A stretch of DNA of 8,941 bases from Lawsonibacter sp. (GCA_022793355.1 JAAWCR010000020.1:1-8941); one strand, 5' to 3'; shown: positions 1 through 6,986, counted from the first letter of the stretch. Translations and numbers: made by a program. Notes: generated by a model not told the origin, from the sequence alone.

Positions 1-1923
1 AGCCGGGGCTACGGGGCTCTGCTCCACCCCCTGGTGGACTCCAAGGGCAACTTCGGCAAGGTGTATTCCCGGGACATGGCCTACGCCGCCAGCCGGTCCA
101 CCGAGGCCCGGCTGGACCCCATCTGCGCCGAGCTCTTCCGGGACATCGACCAGGACACGGTGGACTTTGTGGACAACGACGACGGCAAGATGAAGGAACC
201 CACCCTGCTGCCCACCACCTTCCCCAATGTGCTGGTGTCCGCCAACAAGGGCATCGCCGTGGGTATGGCCAGCGACCTATGCGGGTTTAACCTGGGCGAG
301 GTGTGCGACACCACCATCGCCTTCCTAAAAAACCCGGGCCACGATATTATGTCCACTTTAAAGGCCCCCGACCTGCCCACCGGCGGCGAGCTGCTCTACG
401 ACGCCGCCGCCCTGGCGGAGATATACCGCACCGGCCGGGGTTCTTTCAAAGTGCGAGCCAAGTGGCGCTATGTGAAGGAAGAAATCCTCATCGAGGTCTA
501 CGAGATCCCCTACTCCACCACCAGCGAGGCCATTCTGGACAAGGTGTCCGAGCTGCTCAAGACCGGCAAGCTCAAGGAGATTGCCGACATGCGGGATGAG
601 ACCGACCTGTCCGGCCTGAAGCTGACCATCGACTTAAAGCGGGGCGCCGACCCGGAGAAGCTGATGGCCAGGCTCTTCAAGCTCACCCCTTTGATGGACA
701 GCCAGTCCTGCAACTTCAACATCCTTATCGCCGGCTTTCCCAAGGTGCTGGGAGTGCGGGAAATTCTGGAGGAGTGGACCGCCTGGCGTATGGAGTCGGT
801 ACGCCGACGGGTATACTTCTCCATGAACAAGAAGAAGGAGAAGCTGCATCTGCTCAAGGGCCTGCGGCGCATCCTGCTGGACATTGACCGGGCCATTCAG
901 ATCATCCGGGACACCGAAGAGGACGCGGAAGTCATTCCCAACCTGATGATTGGCTTTGGCATCGACCAGGTTCAGGCGGAGTATGTGGCCGACATCCGGC
1001 TGCGCAACATCAACAAGGAATATATCTTAAAGCGCACCCAGGAGGTGGACACCCTCTCCGACGAGATCGCCGACCTGGAGGATATCGTCAGCTCCCCCAA
1101 GCGGGTCCAAAAGATTATCGTGGATGAGCTGGCCGATGTGAAGAAGAAATACGCCGTCCCCCGGCGGACCCAGATCGTTTACGACCACATGGACGAGCCC
1201 GTGATGACCGCGGAGGACGAGACCCCCGATTACCCCGTCCACCTGTTTTTCTCCCAGGAGGGGTATTTGAAAAAAATCACCCCCCAGTCCCTGCGGATGG
1301 CCAACGAACAGAAGTACAAGGAGGGAGACGGCCCCTGCCTGCAATGGGAGGCCTCGAACAGGGACGAGCTGCTGGTGTTCACCGACCGGCAGCAGTGCTA
1401 CAAGACCCGGCTGGCCGACTTTGACGACACCAAGGCCAGCGCCTTGGGGGACTATCTGCCCTCCAAACTGGGGATGGACCCGGAGGAGAAGGCCCTGTGG
1501 GCCTGCTTGGCCGGGGACTACACGGGACATGTGCTGTTCTTCTTTGAAAACGGCAAGGCCGCCCGGGTGGAACTGGCCGCCTACCAGACCCAGACCCGGA
1601 GGAAAAAGCTCACTGGGGCCTACTCCGACAAGTCTCCCCTTGTGGCCGCCTTCCTGCTGAAGGAGGACTTTGAGGCGGCGGTCGTCTCCACCGAGGGGCG
1701 CTGTGTGGTGTTCCACACCGCCAGCCTAAACCCCAAGTCCACCCGAAATACCCAGGGGGTCAACGTCATGACCCTGAAGCCCAAGTATAAGGTGGCCCGG
1801 GTGCTGCCCCTGGAGCGCACCCACATCGCCAATCCCGCCCGCTACCGGGCCCGCTCCCTGCCCATCGCTGGCGCCCTCCTCAAGGAGGAGGACCGGGGAG
1901 AGGAACAGCTCACCCTGCTGTAA
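1..1923 (+). CDS. Type IIA DNA topoisomerase subunit A (GyrA/ParC-like), 5' truncated, catalytic Tyr replaced by Ser
   Basis: This is the DNA breakage-reunion subunit of a gyrase or topoisomerase IV, which would pair with a GyrB/ParE-type ATPase. Reading is open from base 1, so the N-terminus (winged helix and quinolone region) lies outside the window; 640 residues are present. Landmarks in order are the LVDSKGNFG motif (GyrA: LVDGQGNFG), the active-site block ending RSTEARL, TVDFVDN, LPTTFPNVLV and GIAVGMAS. A charged coiled-coil C-gate region follows (about bases 770-1180), then a beta-rich C-terminal domain. The usual active-site motif is R-Y-T-E; here it is R-S-T-E, with Ser codon TCC at 97-99. 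A second usually conserved Tyr (DNYDG) is Asp (178-180). The C-terminal domain has no clear GyrA box, only a QTRRKKLTG stretch, which favours a ParC-like or divergent clostridial paralogue over canonical gyrase. The frame is otherwise intact to TAA. Family assignment is firm; subtype and activity are uncertain. Confidence 0.93.
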   Translation, partial: SRGYGALLHPLVDSKGNFGKVYSRDMAYAASRSTEARLDPICAELFRDIDQDTVDFVDNDDGKMKEPTLLPTTFPNVLVSANKGIAVGMASDLCGFNLGEVCDTTIAFLKNPGHDIMSTLKAPDLPTGGELLYDAAALAEIYRTGRGSFKVRAKWRYVKEEILIEVYEIPYSTTSEAILDKVSELLKTGKLKEIADMRDETDLSGLKLTIDLKRGADPEKLMARLFKLTPLMDSQSCNFNILIAGFPKVLGVREILEEWTAWRMESVRRRVYFSMNKKKEKLHLLKGLRRILLDIDRAIQIIRDTEEDAEVIPNLMIGFGIDQVQAEYVADIRLRNINKEYILKRTQEVDTLSDEIADLEDIVSSPKRVQKIIVDELADVKKKYAVPRRTQIVYDHMDEPVMTAEDETPDYPVHLFFSQEGYLKKITPQSLRMANEQKYKEGDGPCLQWEASNRDELLVFTDRQQCYKTRLADFDDTKASALGDYLPSKLGMDPEEKALWACLAGDYTGHVLFFFENGKAARVELAAYQTQTRRKKLTGAYSDKSPLVAAFLLKEDFEAAVVSTEGRCVVFHTASLNPKSTRNTQGVNVMTLKPKYKVARVLPLERTHIANPARYRARSLPIAGALLKEEDRGEEQLTLL

Positions 1924-1947
1924 ACCAAATAAAAGGGAGGAATCCCC

Positions 1948-2961
1948 GTGAGCGACGTTCACCAGCTGACCGCGCTGTGCCGCGGAAAGCACGTCTATAT
2001 CCAGACCCACAACTTCCCCGACCCGGACGCCATCGCCTCCGCCTTCGGGCTGCAGCGCCTGCTGGCTGCGTGCCAGGTGCCCTCTGCGCTGTGCTACGAC
2101 GGTAAAATTGACAAGCTCAGCGCCTGTAAAATGCTGGACACCTTTCACATCCAGATGTTCCCCTACCGGCAGCTGCGGCCGGATATGCGTGAGACGGACT
2201 ATGTAATCTGTGTGGACGCCCAAAAGCAGAGTGGGAACATAACGGATTTTGTAGGGGACGAGGTGGCCTGCATCGACCACCACCCCACCTTTGTCCCTAT
2301 GGAGTACCGCTATCGAGACATCCGCCCCACCGGGGCCTGCGCCACCCTCATCGCTCAATATTACCAGCAGCTGGGCCTCACACCAGACACGGACACCGCC
2401 ACGGCCCTGCTCTACGGGCTGAAAATGGACACCTTGCAGTTTACCCGGGGGGTGACGCAGGAGGACATCTCCGCCTTTGCCTTTCTCTTCCCCCTGTGCG
2501 ACCAGGAGACACTGGCGCGGCTGGAACGGAACAATATGGAATTCAACGACCTGAAAGCCTACGGCGCCGCCATTGAGAGCATCGTGCTCTACGACAAAAC
2601 CGGCTTTTCCAGCGTCTCCTTCCCCTGCCCCGACGCCCTGGTGGCCATCCTCTCCGATTTTATCCTGGCCCTCCAGGAGGTGGAGGTGGCGGTGGTGTTC
2701 TCCTTCCGGGAGGACGGCATCAAGTTCTCCGTCCGCTCCGAGGACCCCCGGATTCACGCGGGCAATCTGGTCCACAGCGCCCTCCAGGGGCTGGGAGACG
2801 GCGGAGGCCACGCGGAAATGGCCGGGGGGCTGATTCGCCTGGAGGCCGTTCCCAAATTGGGGCGCTACCCCAACGACGCCATCCGGGACGCCTTCTTAGC
2901 GGCCCTTTCCATACAGCGGCGCGCAAATCGCGCCCCCGAAGCTTCTCAGGAGGACCCATGA
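1948..2961 (+). CDS. DHH/DHHA1-family phosphoesterase (NrnA-like)
   Basis: This is a 337-residue cytoplasmic metal-dependent phosphoesterase. The DHH family includes nanoRNases/pAp phosphatases (NrnA), cyclic-dinucleotide phosphodiesterases and RecJ. The DHH domain shows motif I HNFPDPD (residues 21-27), Asp90 in CVDAQ, the signature DHH at 110-112, and Asp161 in KMDT, all Mn-ligand positions. The C-terminal DHHA1 domain carries GGGH (285-288) followed by AGG (292-294), the substrate-binding glycine motif. The length suits stand-alone NrnA-like proteins. No membrane, GGDEF or PAS segment is present, so it is not GdpP. The GTG start is supported by GGGAGG at 1935-1940, 7 nt upstream. The gene follows the topoisomerase by 24 bp, and its stop overlaps the next start as ATGA, which suggests translational coupling. 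The exact substrate (short oligoRNA, pAp, pApA or other) cannot be read from sequence. Confidence 0.92.
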   Translation: MSDVHQLTALCRGKHVYIQTHNFPDPDAIASAFGLQRLLAACQVPSALCYDGKIDKLSACKMLDTFHIQMFPYRQLRPDMRETDYVICVDAQKQSGNITDFVGDEVACIDHHPTFVPMEYRYRDIRPTGACATLIAQYYQQLGLTPDTDTATALLYGLKMDTLQFTRGVTQEDISAFAFLFPLCDQETLARLERNNMEFNDLKAYGAAIESIVLYDKTGFSSVSFPCPDALVAILSDFILALQEVEVAVVFSFREDGIKFSVRSEDPRIHAGNLVHSALQGLGDGGGHAEMAGGLIRLEAVPKLGRYPNDAIRDAFLAALSIQRRANRAPEASQEDP

Positions 2962-3830
2962 CCAAACACACAGCCCCCCGCCTGGCGCGGGACTACCTCT
3001 GGATTACCCTAGGCTCGGTGCTCTACTCCCTCAGCTTCGACTGGTTCTATGTACCCAACCAGCTGGGCTTCGGAGGGCTCACCGCTTTGGGCATGATCCT
3101 CAACTACCTCTCCCCCGCTGTCCCCATTGGCACGGTGGTGCTGGTGCTTAACATTCCGATCTTTATTTTGGGGTGGAAATTTTTGGGCGGGCACGCCCTT
3201 GTTTCCTCCCTCTTCGCCATGGCGGCCACCTCCGTTCTGGTGGATTTGTGCGCCGCCCTGTATTCCTTCCCCCCCATGGACCCCATGCTGGCCGCCGTCT
3301 TTGGCGGGGTGTCGCTGGGCGCTGCCCTGGGCATGATTTTCTCCAGGGGGGCCACCACCGGGGGCACCGACCTGATTGCCCGGCTGCTCAAGCTGCCCTT
3401 CGCTTGGCTGCCTATGGGCAAACTGGTTATGGCGGTGGACCTGACCATGCTGCTGGCCGTCTCGGTGGCCTTCCGCAGCCTGGAAAGCGCCATGTACGGC
3501 ATCATCGCTTTGTATATCACCACCGCAGTGATGGATCAGGTGCTCTATGGCCTGGACCGCTCCAAGGTGGCCTATATCGTCACCTCCAGCCCCCGCCCCA
3601 TGGCGGCTGAGATTGACAGGCAGCTGGACCGGGGCGTCACCTTCCTCCACGGAGAGGGCAGCTTCTCCGGCCAGGACAAGCTGGTGCTCATGTGCGCCTT
3701 CAAGCAGCGGCAGATCGTCCCCCTGAAAGCCCTGGTCCACACGATGGACCCGGAGGCCTTTCTTATCGTCTGTGACGCCCACGAGGTTCTGGGCCAGGGC
3801 TTCCGGCGTTACCAGAAGAATGACCTGTAG
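2958..3830 (+). CDS. YitT family membrane protein (DUF161/DUF2179)
   Basis: This is a 290-residue integral membrane protein of the YitT family, which is widespread in Firmicutes; its substrate or role is unknown to me. About six hydrophobic segments are seen at residues roughly 13-33, 38-52, 56-73, 79-102, 108-128 and 155-198 (the last probably two helices). The family signature SRGATTGGTDLIARLL (129-144) lies between the membrane repeats. A soluble C-terminal domain from about 205 to 283 (VAYIVTSSP, LDRGVTFLHGEGSFSG, ending in VCDAHEVLGQGF) matches the DUF2179 cytosolic domain. The ATG overlaps the preceding stop by 4 bp, and AGGAGG (2949-2954) within the end of the DHH gene serves as ribosome binding site. 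The coupling suggests co-production with the phosphoesterase, though no functional link is established. Confidence 0.9.
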   Translation: MTKHTAPRLARDYLWITLGSVLYSLSFDWFYVPNQLGFGGLTALGMILNYLSPAVPIGTVVLVLNIPIFILGWKFLGGHALVSSLFAMAATSVLVDLCAALYSFPPMDPMLAAVFGGVSLGAALGMIFSRGATTGGTDLIARLLKLPFAWLPMGKLVMAVDLTMLLAVSVAFRSLESAMYGIIALYITTAVMDQVLYGLDRSKVAYIVTSSPRPMAAEIDRQLDRGVTFLHGEGSFSGQDKLVLMCAFKQRQIVPLKALVHTMDPEAFLIVCDAHEVLGQGFRRYQKNDL

Positions 3831-3865
3831 GGCCCCCCACCCAATTTATAAAGGAGTGCTTATTT

Positions 3866-4456
3866 ATGACTGACTGGACCAAGTTGACCAAAAACCTGGA
3901 GGAGCGGGGTTTTATCCCCAAGTGTTTCGCCACCAAAAAGGAGGCCGCCGACTATCTGGACGGCCAGATCGACGGGGTGAGCGTGGCTTTCGGCGGCTCT
4001 ATGACCGTGCAGGAGATGGAGCTCTACCCCAGGCTGGCCGCCCACAACAACACCCTCTGGCACTGGGACAAGGCCGGGCTGGAACAGGCCGCCTCCACCG
4101 ATGTGTACATCAGCTCGGTCAACGGTCTGGCCGAGACCGGCGAGCTTATCAACATTGACGGCACCGGAAACCGGGTGGCCTCCACCCTCTTCGGCCACCA
4201 GCGGGTCTACTTTGTGGTGGGACGAAACAAAATCGCCCCGGACTACGACGCCGCCCTGTGGCGTGCCCGGAACATCGCATCCCCCAAGAACGCCCAGCGT
4301 ATCGGCGTACAGACGCCCTGCGCCGCCAAGGGGGACAAATGCTACGACTGCAAGAGCCCACAGCGCATCTGCCGGGGACTGGTGGTGCTGTGGGAAAAGC
4401 CCAAGAGCATTGAGACCATGGAGGTTATCCTCATTGACGAGGATCTGGGCTATTGA
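3866..4456 (+). CDS. LUD domain-containing protein (LutC/YkgG-like)
   Basis: This is a 196-residue protein made almost entirely of one LUD domain (DUF162), the fold of LutC, a component of the LutABC lactate oxidation complex. Visible signatures are the glycine-rich VAFGGSMT (residues 40-47), SVNGLAETGELINIDG (84-99) followed by GNR, and FVVGRNKI (116-123). Near the C-terminus four cysteines, C152, C159, C162 and C169 (PC, CYDC, RIC), form a cluster that could hold a metal or Fe-S centre; this is typical of the short stand-alone clostridial LUD proteins. No LutA or LutB neighbour is present, so a role in lactate use should not be assumed. AAGGAG at 3851-3856 lies 9 nt before the ATG. The gene sits 35 bp after yitT with no promoter or terminator seen between them. 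Confidence 0.9.
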   Translation: MTDWTKLTKNLEERGFIPKCFATKKEAADYLDGQIDGVSVAFGGSMTVQEMELYPRLAAHNNTLWHWDKAGLEQAASTDVYISSVNGLAETGELINIDGTGNRVASTLFGHQRVYFVVGRNKIAPDYDAALWRARNIASPKNAQRIGVQTPCAAKGDKCYDCKSPQRICRGLVVLWEKPKSIETMEVILIDEDLGY

Positions 4457-4457
4457 C

Positions 4458-4502
4458 GCTTCATCCACAGGGCGCGGCGGCCCCTGCGCGCGCGCATGAA
4501 GC
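4458..4502 (+). other. Inverted repeat in the LUD-lipoprotein intercistronic gap
   Basis: GCTTCAT (4458-4464) is repeated inverted as ATGAAGC (4496-4502). Inside lies a second pair, CAGGG (4468-4472) and CCCTG (4482-4486), with very GC-rich flanks. No U-tract follows, so this is not a simple terminator. The outer right arm ends just before the AGAAGG ribosome binding site of the lipoprotein gene. It could be an RNA-processing or translation-modulating hairpin; function is inferred only. Confidence 0.5.
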
Positions 4503-4518
4503 AAAGAAGGTGAACTTT

Positions 4519-5601
4519 TTGAAAACGCGTCTGCCGGCCCTGCTGACCGCCGCCGCCCTCCTCCTCACCGGCTGCTCCGCCCTTCTGGAGCGGGACTACT
4601 CCTCCGTTACCGCCCACAACGCCGCCCCCGCTACCGAGGGAGACCCCTCCATCCTACGGGCGGACAGCTATCAGGAGCTCGTCAACGCCCTGATTTATTT
4701 CGTCAGCGGCGGGATGGAGGAGGGCACCATCCGGCTGTACACCGACACGGAGAATGTGGAGCTCTTTCTGTCCGACGCCTGCCTGGAGGTGGTGCAGGAA
4801 GACCCCTTGGGCGCCTACTGCGTGGAGTTTATCAAATACACCGTGGACCCGGTAGTGACCTACTCTGAGGCCCGGGTGAATATCACCTACCGGCGCACCC
4901 GGGAACAGGTGGCCTCCATCGTTCAGGCCACCGGCACCGCCGCCATCCGCAGCGAGCTGAAATCCGCCCTGGCCTCCTTCGCCCCCGAACGCACCTTGCG
5001 CATCAGCTACTTCGACGGAGACGAGAGCTTTATCCGGGATCTGGTGGAACAGGCCTACTACGACGCTCCCGCCTGCGCCCTGGGCATGCCGGAGGTGGAA
5101 CTGTCCATCTACCCCAACAGCGGGCGGCAGCGCATCGTGGAAATTATGCTGCGCTACCCCTTGGAGCTCTCCGAGCTGGAAAAACGCAGGGAGGATCTGT
5201 CCCAGCACCTGGACACCCTGGCCTGGGACCTGGCTGGCCGGACCCGGCTCCCCCTCGCCGCCGCGCAGGCCCTGCTGGATCTGGGGGAGTACGACCCCCA
5301 GGGGGGCGCTACCGCCTGGGACCTCTTCGGATCCGGCGCCGCCAACAGCGAGGGGCTGGCCCTAGCCTACGCCGCCCTCTGCCAGCAGCTGGAGCTGCCC
5401 TGCCATGTTGCCCAGGGCATGCGGGAGAAGGAACCCCGCTTCTGGAACGTGGTACAGACGCAGGAGGGCTGGCGGCATCTGGACCTGTCCGCCATGGGGA
5501 CGGACGCCCCGGAGGGCGGGCCCTTTTTCACCGATCCGGAGTTCCGGGAGCTGGGTTATCTGTGGGAAGAGGGCTCCTTCCCCGCCTGCGCCGAAGAGTA
5601 G
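4519..5601 (+). CDS. Lipoprotein with degenerate transglutaminase-like domain
   Basis: This predicted 360-residue lipoprotein has no family I can name for its middle part. A lipoprotein signal peptide is clear: MKTR, a hydrophobic run, then lipobox LLTGC with Cys19 as the lipidated residue. The TTG start is preferred because AGAAGG (4505-4510) lies 8 nt upstream and gives a normal-length signal peptide; GTG at 4510 would overlap that site. Residues about 47-240 look like a repeated alpha/beta extracytoplasmic region. Residues about 265-325 resemble a transglutaminase-like fold: SEGLALAYAALCQQLELPCHVAQG, then RFWNVVQ, then GWRHLDLS. In active members the first block carries Cys and the second His; here they are Ser277 (AGC, 5347-5349) and Phe308 (TTC, 5440-5442), with only Asp322 kept. 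This suggests a non-catalytic surface protein. It is the last gene of the plus-strand cluster; no terminator is visible after it. Confidence 0.8.
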   Translation: MKTRLPALLTAAALLLTGCSALLERDYSSVTAHNAAPATEGDPSILRADSYQELVNALIYFVSGGMEEGTIRLYTDTENVELFLSDACLEVVQEDPLGAYCVEFIKYTVDPVVTYSEARVNITYRRTREQVASIVQATGTAAIRSELKSALASFAPERTLRISYFDGDESFIRDLVEQAYYDAPACALGMPEVELSIYPNSGRQRIVEIMLRYPLELSELEKRREDLSQHLDTLAWDLAGRTRLPLAAAQALLDLGEYDPQGGATAWDLFGSGAANSEGLALAYAALCQQLELPCHVAQGMREKEPRFWNVVQTQEGWRHLDLSAMGTDAPEGGPFFTDPEFRELGYLWEEGSFPACAEE

Positions 5602-5639
5602 GGATAGCCTGCCAAATTCTTACTCTTTTGTTACATCCC

Positions 5640-5668
5640 TTGCAAAGGAGGACAAATTTAGGTATAAT
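5640..5668 (+). promoter_or_regulatory. Sigma-A-type promoter for the SLH protein gene
   Basis: TTGCAA (5640-5645) and TATAAT (5663-5668) are separated by exactly 17 nt, matching the housekeeping -35/-10 architecture with five of six -35 bases and a perfect -10. Transcription would start near 5675, giving a leader of about 30 nt before the ATG at 5706. This separates the SLH gene from the upstream operon. Confidence 0.8.
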
Positions 5669-5705
5669 GGGCGGTGATCAAGTACCCAGAAAGGAGCGCT
5701 GCCCT

Positions 5706-6896
5706 ATGAAACGACACAAACGCTGGCTGGCCGTCCTAGCGGCCGCCGCGATTACCCTCTCCATCTCCTCCGGCCTGGCCGCCCCTGAGACAGAGCCTTT
5801 TGCCGATTTCCGTATTGACGCCGCCGACATGGATATCCTGGACCGCACCATCACCGTGGACCTGTACCGGCGGCAGGACGGCGCCTTTCAGGCGGCCGAC
5901 CATGTGGAGTACGCCTGCCGCGTCAACCGGGTGACCGAAGACGCCAGCTTCTATATCCAGCCCTCCAAAGACGGCGTATGGGCTTCGGTGGATTACCTCA
6001 CCGACCTGGACGGAGATGGCTCCTATGAGCTGCTCGACGGCGGCGAGGACCCGGTTTGGGACGTTCTCGACCTGCGAGGCGGCCTCGCCCCCCCCTCAGA
6101 GGGAAGGGACGCCCCGGCCCTGGCCAACGCCCAGACCTACATTCTCTCCGGCGAGACCCTGGCCGGCCGCTTCCGGCAGGCCGTTCAAAGCCGCTCCACC
6201 GGCAGCTCTCTCTCCCTGGACATGGGCCAGGAGCCCGTCTCCAGGCAGGAGTATCCCCTGTGTATGGTCAAGCTGCACCACACCGACCCCGCCGGCGGCG
6301 AGCACTTCACCCAGACCTACTACCTGGAGCTCTACGGCACGGTGCTCGTCCCCCCCGACATCTCCCCCGACGATTGGTACTATGAAGCGGTGAAGTTTGT
6401 TCTGGCTCAGGGCTATTTCTCCGGCACCGGCGACGGGCGGTTCGCCCCCTCCGATCCGCTTACCCGGGCTCAGCTGGCCCAGGTGCTGTGGACCATGGGC
6501 GGGTCCCTCAACGCCAAAATGCCCCAGTTCTCCGACGTGTCCCCCACCGACTGGTTTTACCAGCCCGTGGCCTGGTGCCAGCAGGAGGATCTGATTGTGG
6601 GCTATGACTCCGCCACCTTCGCCCCCCAGGACCAGCTGTCCCGGGAGCAGATGATAAGCATCCTCTTCCGCTACGCCCGGAACTCCGGCGCTGTGCTCCG
6701 TATTACCTCCGACCTGTCCCAGTTTTCCGACGCGGCCGACGTCTCCCCCTGGGCCCTGGACAGCATGCGCTGGGCCGTGACAAACGGGCTGATTCCCACC
6801 TCGGAAACCGCCCTGTGCCCCGGCGACACCGTCACCCGGGCCGATCTGGCCGCCACCCTCTACTCCTACCAGATGAACCTGGGCTCCCTCTATTGA
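5706..6896 (+). CDS. Secreted S-layer homology (SLH) domain protein
   Basis: This is a 396-residue exported protein. A signal peptide is visible (MKRHKR, hydrophobic core 7-24, likely cleavage at GLA-A near residue 25). Residues about 30-215 are an extracellular region of unknown function; it includes an acidic DLDGDGSYELLDGG segment (100-113) that resembles a calcium-binding DxDxD loop. Three SLH repeats follow: about 219-266 (DDWYYEAVKFVLAQGYFSGTG, ending PLTRAQLAQVLW), 275-327 (FSDVSPTDWFYQPVAW, ending LSREQMISILFR) and 340-392 (FSDAADVSPWALDSMRWAV, ending VTRADLAATLY). SLH triplets bind pyruvylated secondary cell-wall polymers, so the protein is probably wall-anchored by its C-terminus. 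The ATG at 5706 has AAGGAG at 5691-5696, and the signal peptide starts there; an in-frame upstream extension to 5562 would overlap the promoter and bury the signal peptide. It has its own promoter and terminator. Confidence 0.92.
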   Translation: MKRHKRWLAVLAAAAITLSISSGLAAPETEPFADFRIDAADMDILDRTITVDLYRRQDGAFQAADHVEYACRVNRVTEDASFYIQPSKDGVWASVDYLTDLDGDGSYELLDGGEDPVWDVLDLRGGLAPPSEGRDAPALANAQTYILSGETLAGRFRQAVQSRSTGSSLSLDMGQEPVSRQEYPLCMVKLHHTDPAGGEHFTQTYYLELYGTVLVPPDISPDDWYYEAVKFVLAQGYFSGTGDGRFAPSDPLTRAQLAQVLWTMGGSLNAKMPQFSDVSPTDWFYQPVAWCQQEDLIVGYDSATFAPQDQLSREQMISILFRYARNSGAVLRITSDLSQFSDAADVSPWALDSMRWAVTNGLIPTSETALCPGDTVTRADLAATLYSYQMNLGSLY

Positions 6897-6904
6897 CAAG
6901 CTCT

Positions 6905-6950
6905 GGCCGTCCGGCGATGGATAACATCGCCGGACGGCCTCTTTCTGTTT
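6905..6950 (+). terminator. Rho-independent terminator of the SLH gene
   Basis: A perfect 14-bp stem pairs 6905-6918 (GGCCGTCCGGCGAT) with 6926-6939. It extends to 15 bp by the G6919-C6925 pair, leaving a 5-nt loop. The U-rich tail TCTTTCTGTTT (6940-6950) follows directly. It begins 8 nt after the SLH stop codon and insulates the downstream sporulation operon. Confidence 0.93.
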
Positions 6951-6958
6951 AAGGATTG

Positions 6959-6986
6959 GAATATTTGTCCAAACTATCCATACAAT
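6959..6986 (+). promoter_or_regulatory. Sigma-E (mother-cell sporulation) promoter for the YaaL-like/bofA operon
   Basis: GAATATT (6959-6965) matches the Bacillus sigma-E -35 consensus KMATATT at every position. CATACAAT (6979-6986) matches the -10 consensus CATACAnT. The spacer is 13 nt, within the normal range. Transcription would start about 7 nt downstream, near 6993. The next genes include bofA, a known sigma-E-regulon gene in Bacillus subtilis, which supports the call. A sigma-A reading of the same site is much poorer. Confidence 0.85.

Noticed and set aside
82..84. Tyr at 82-84 as a replacement catalytic tyrosine in the topoisomerase
   Set aside because: It lies five residues before the Ser, as part of the D-M-A-Y-A-A-S-R stretch that, from memory, is also present in relatives with a normal catalytic Tyr. 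A register shift is therefore unlikely, though not excluded.
1726..2811. Minus-strand open frame (361 codons) opposite the DHH phosphoesterase
   Set aside because: It is a shadow of a gene with all DHH/DHHA1 motifs, has no family signature, and has no ribosome binding site that I could see.
4453..4518. TTG at 4453 (or GTG at 4510) as the lipoprotein start
   Set aside because: The 4453 start overlaps the LUD stop and places about 22 extra residues before the signal peptide. GTG 4510 overlaps its own AGAAGG site. TTG 4519 gives correct spacing and a normal signal peptide.
5562..5705. Upstream in-frame extension of the SLH gene
   Set aside because: It would overlap the lipoprotein gene and the promoter at 5640-5668, and would bury the clear signal peptide that starts at 5706.
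6956..6986. Sigma-A promoter reading TTGGAA-N19-TACAAT before the YaaL-like gene
   Set aside because: The spacer is too long and both boxes are imperfect, whereas the same bases give a perfect sigma-E promoter.
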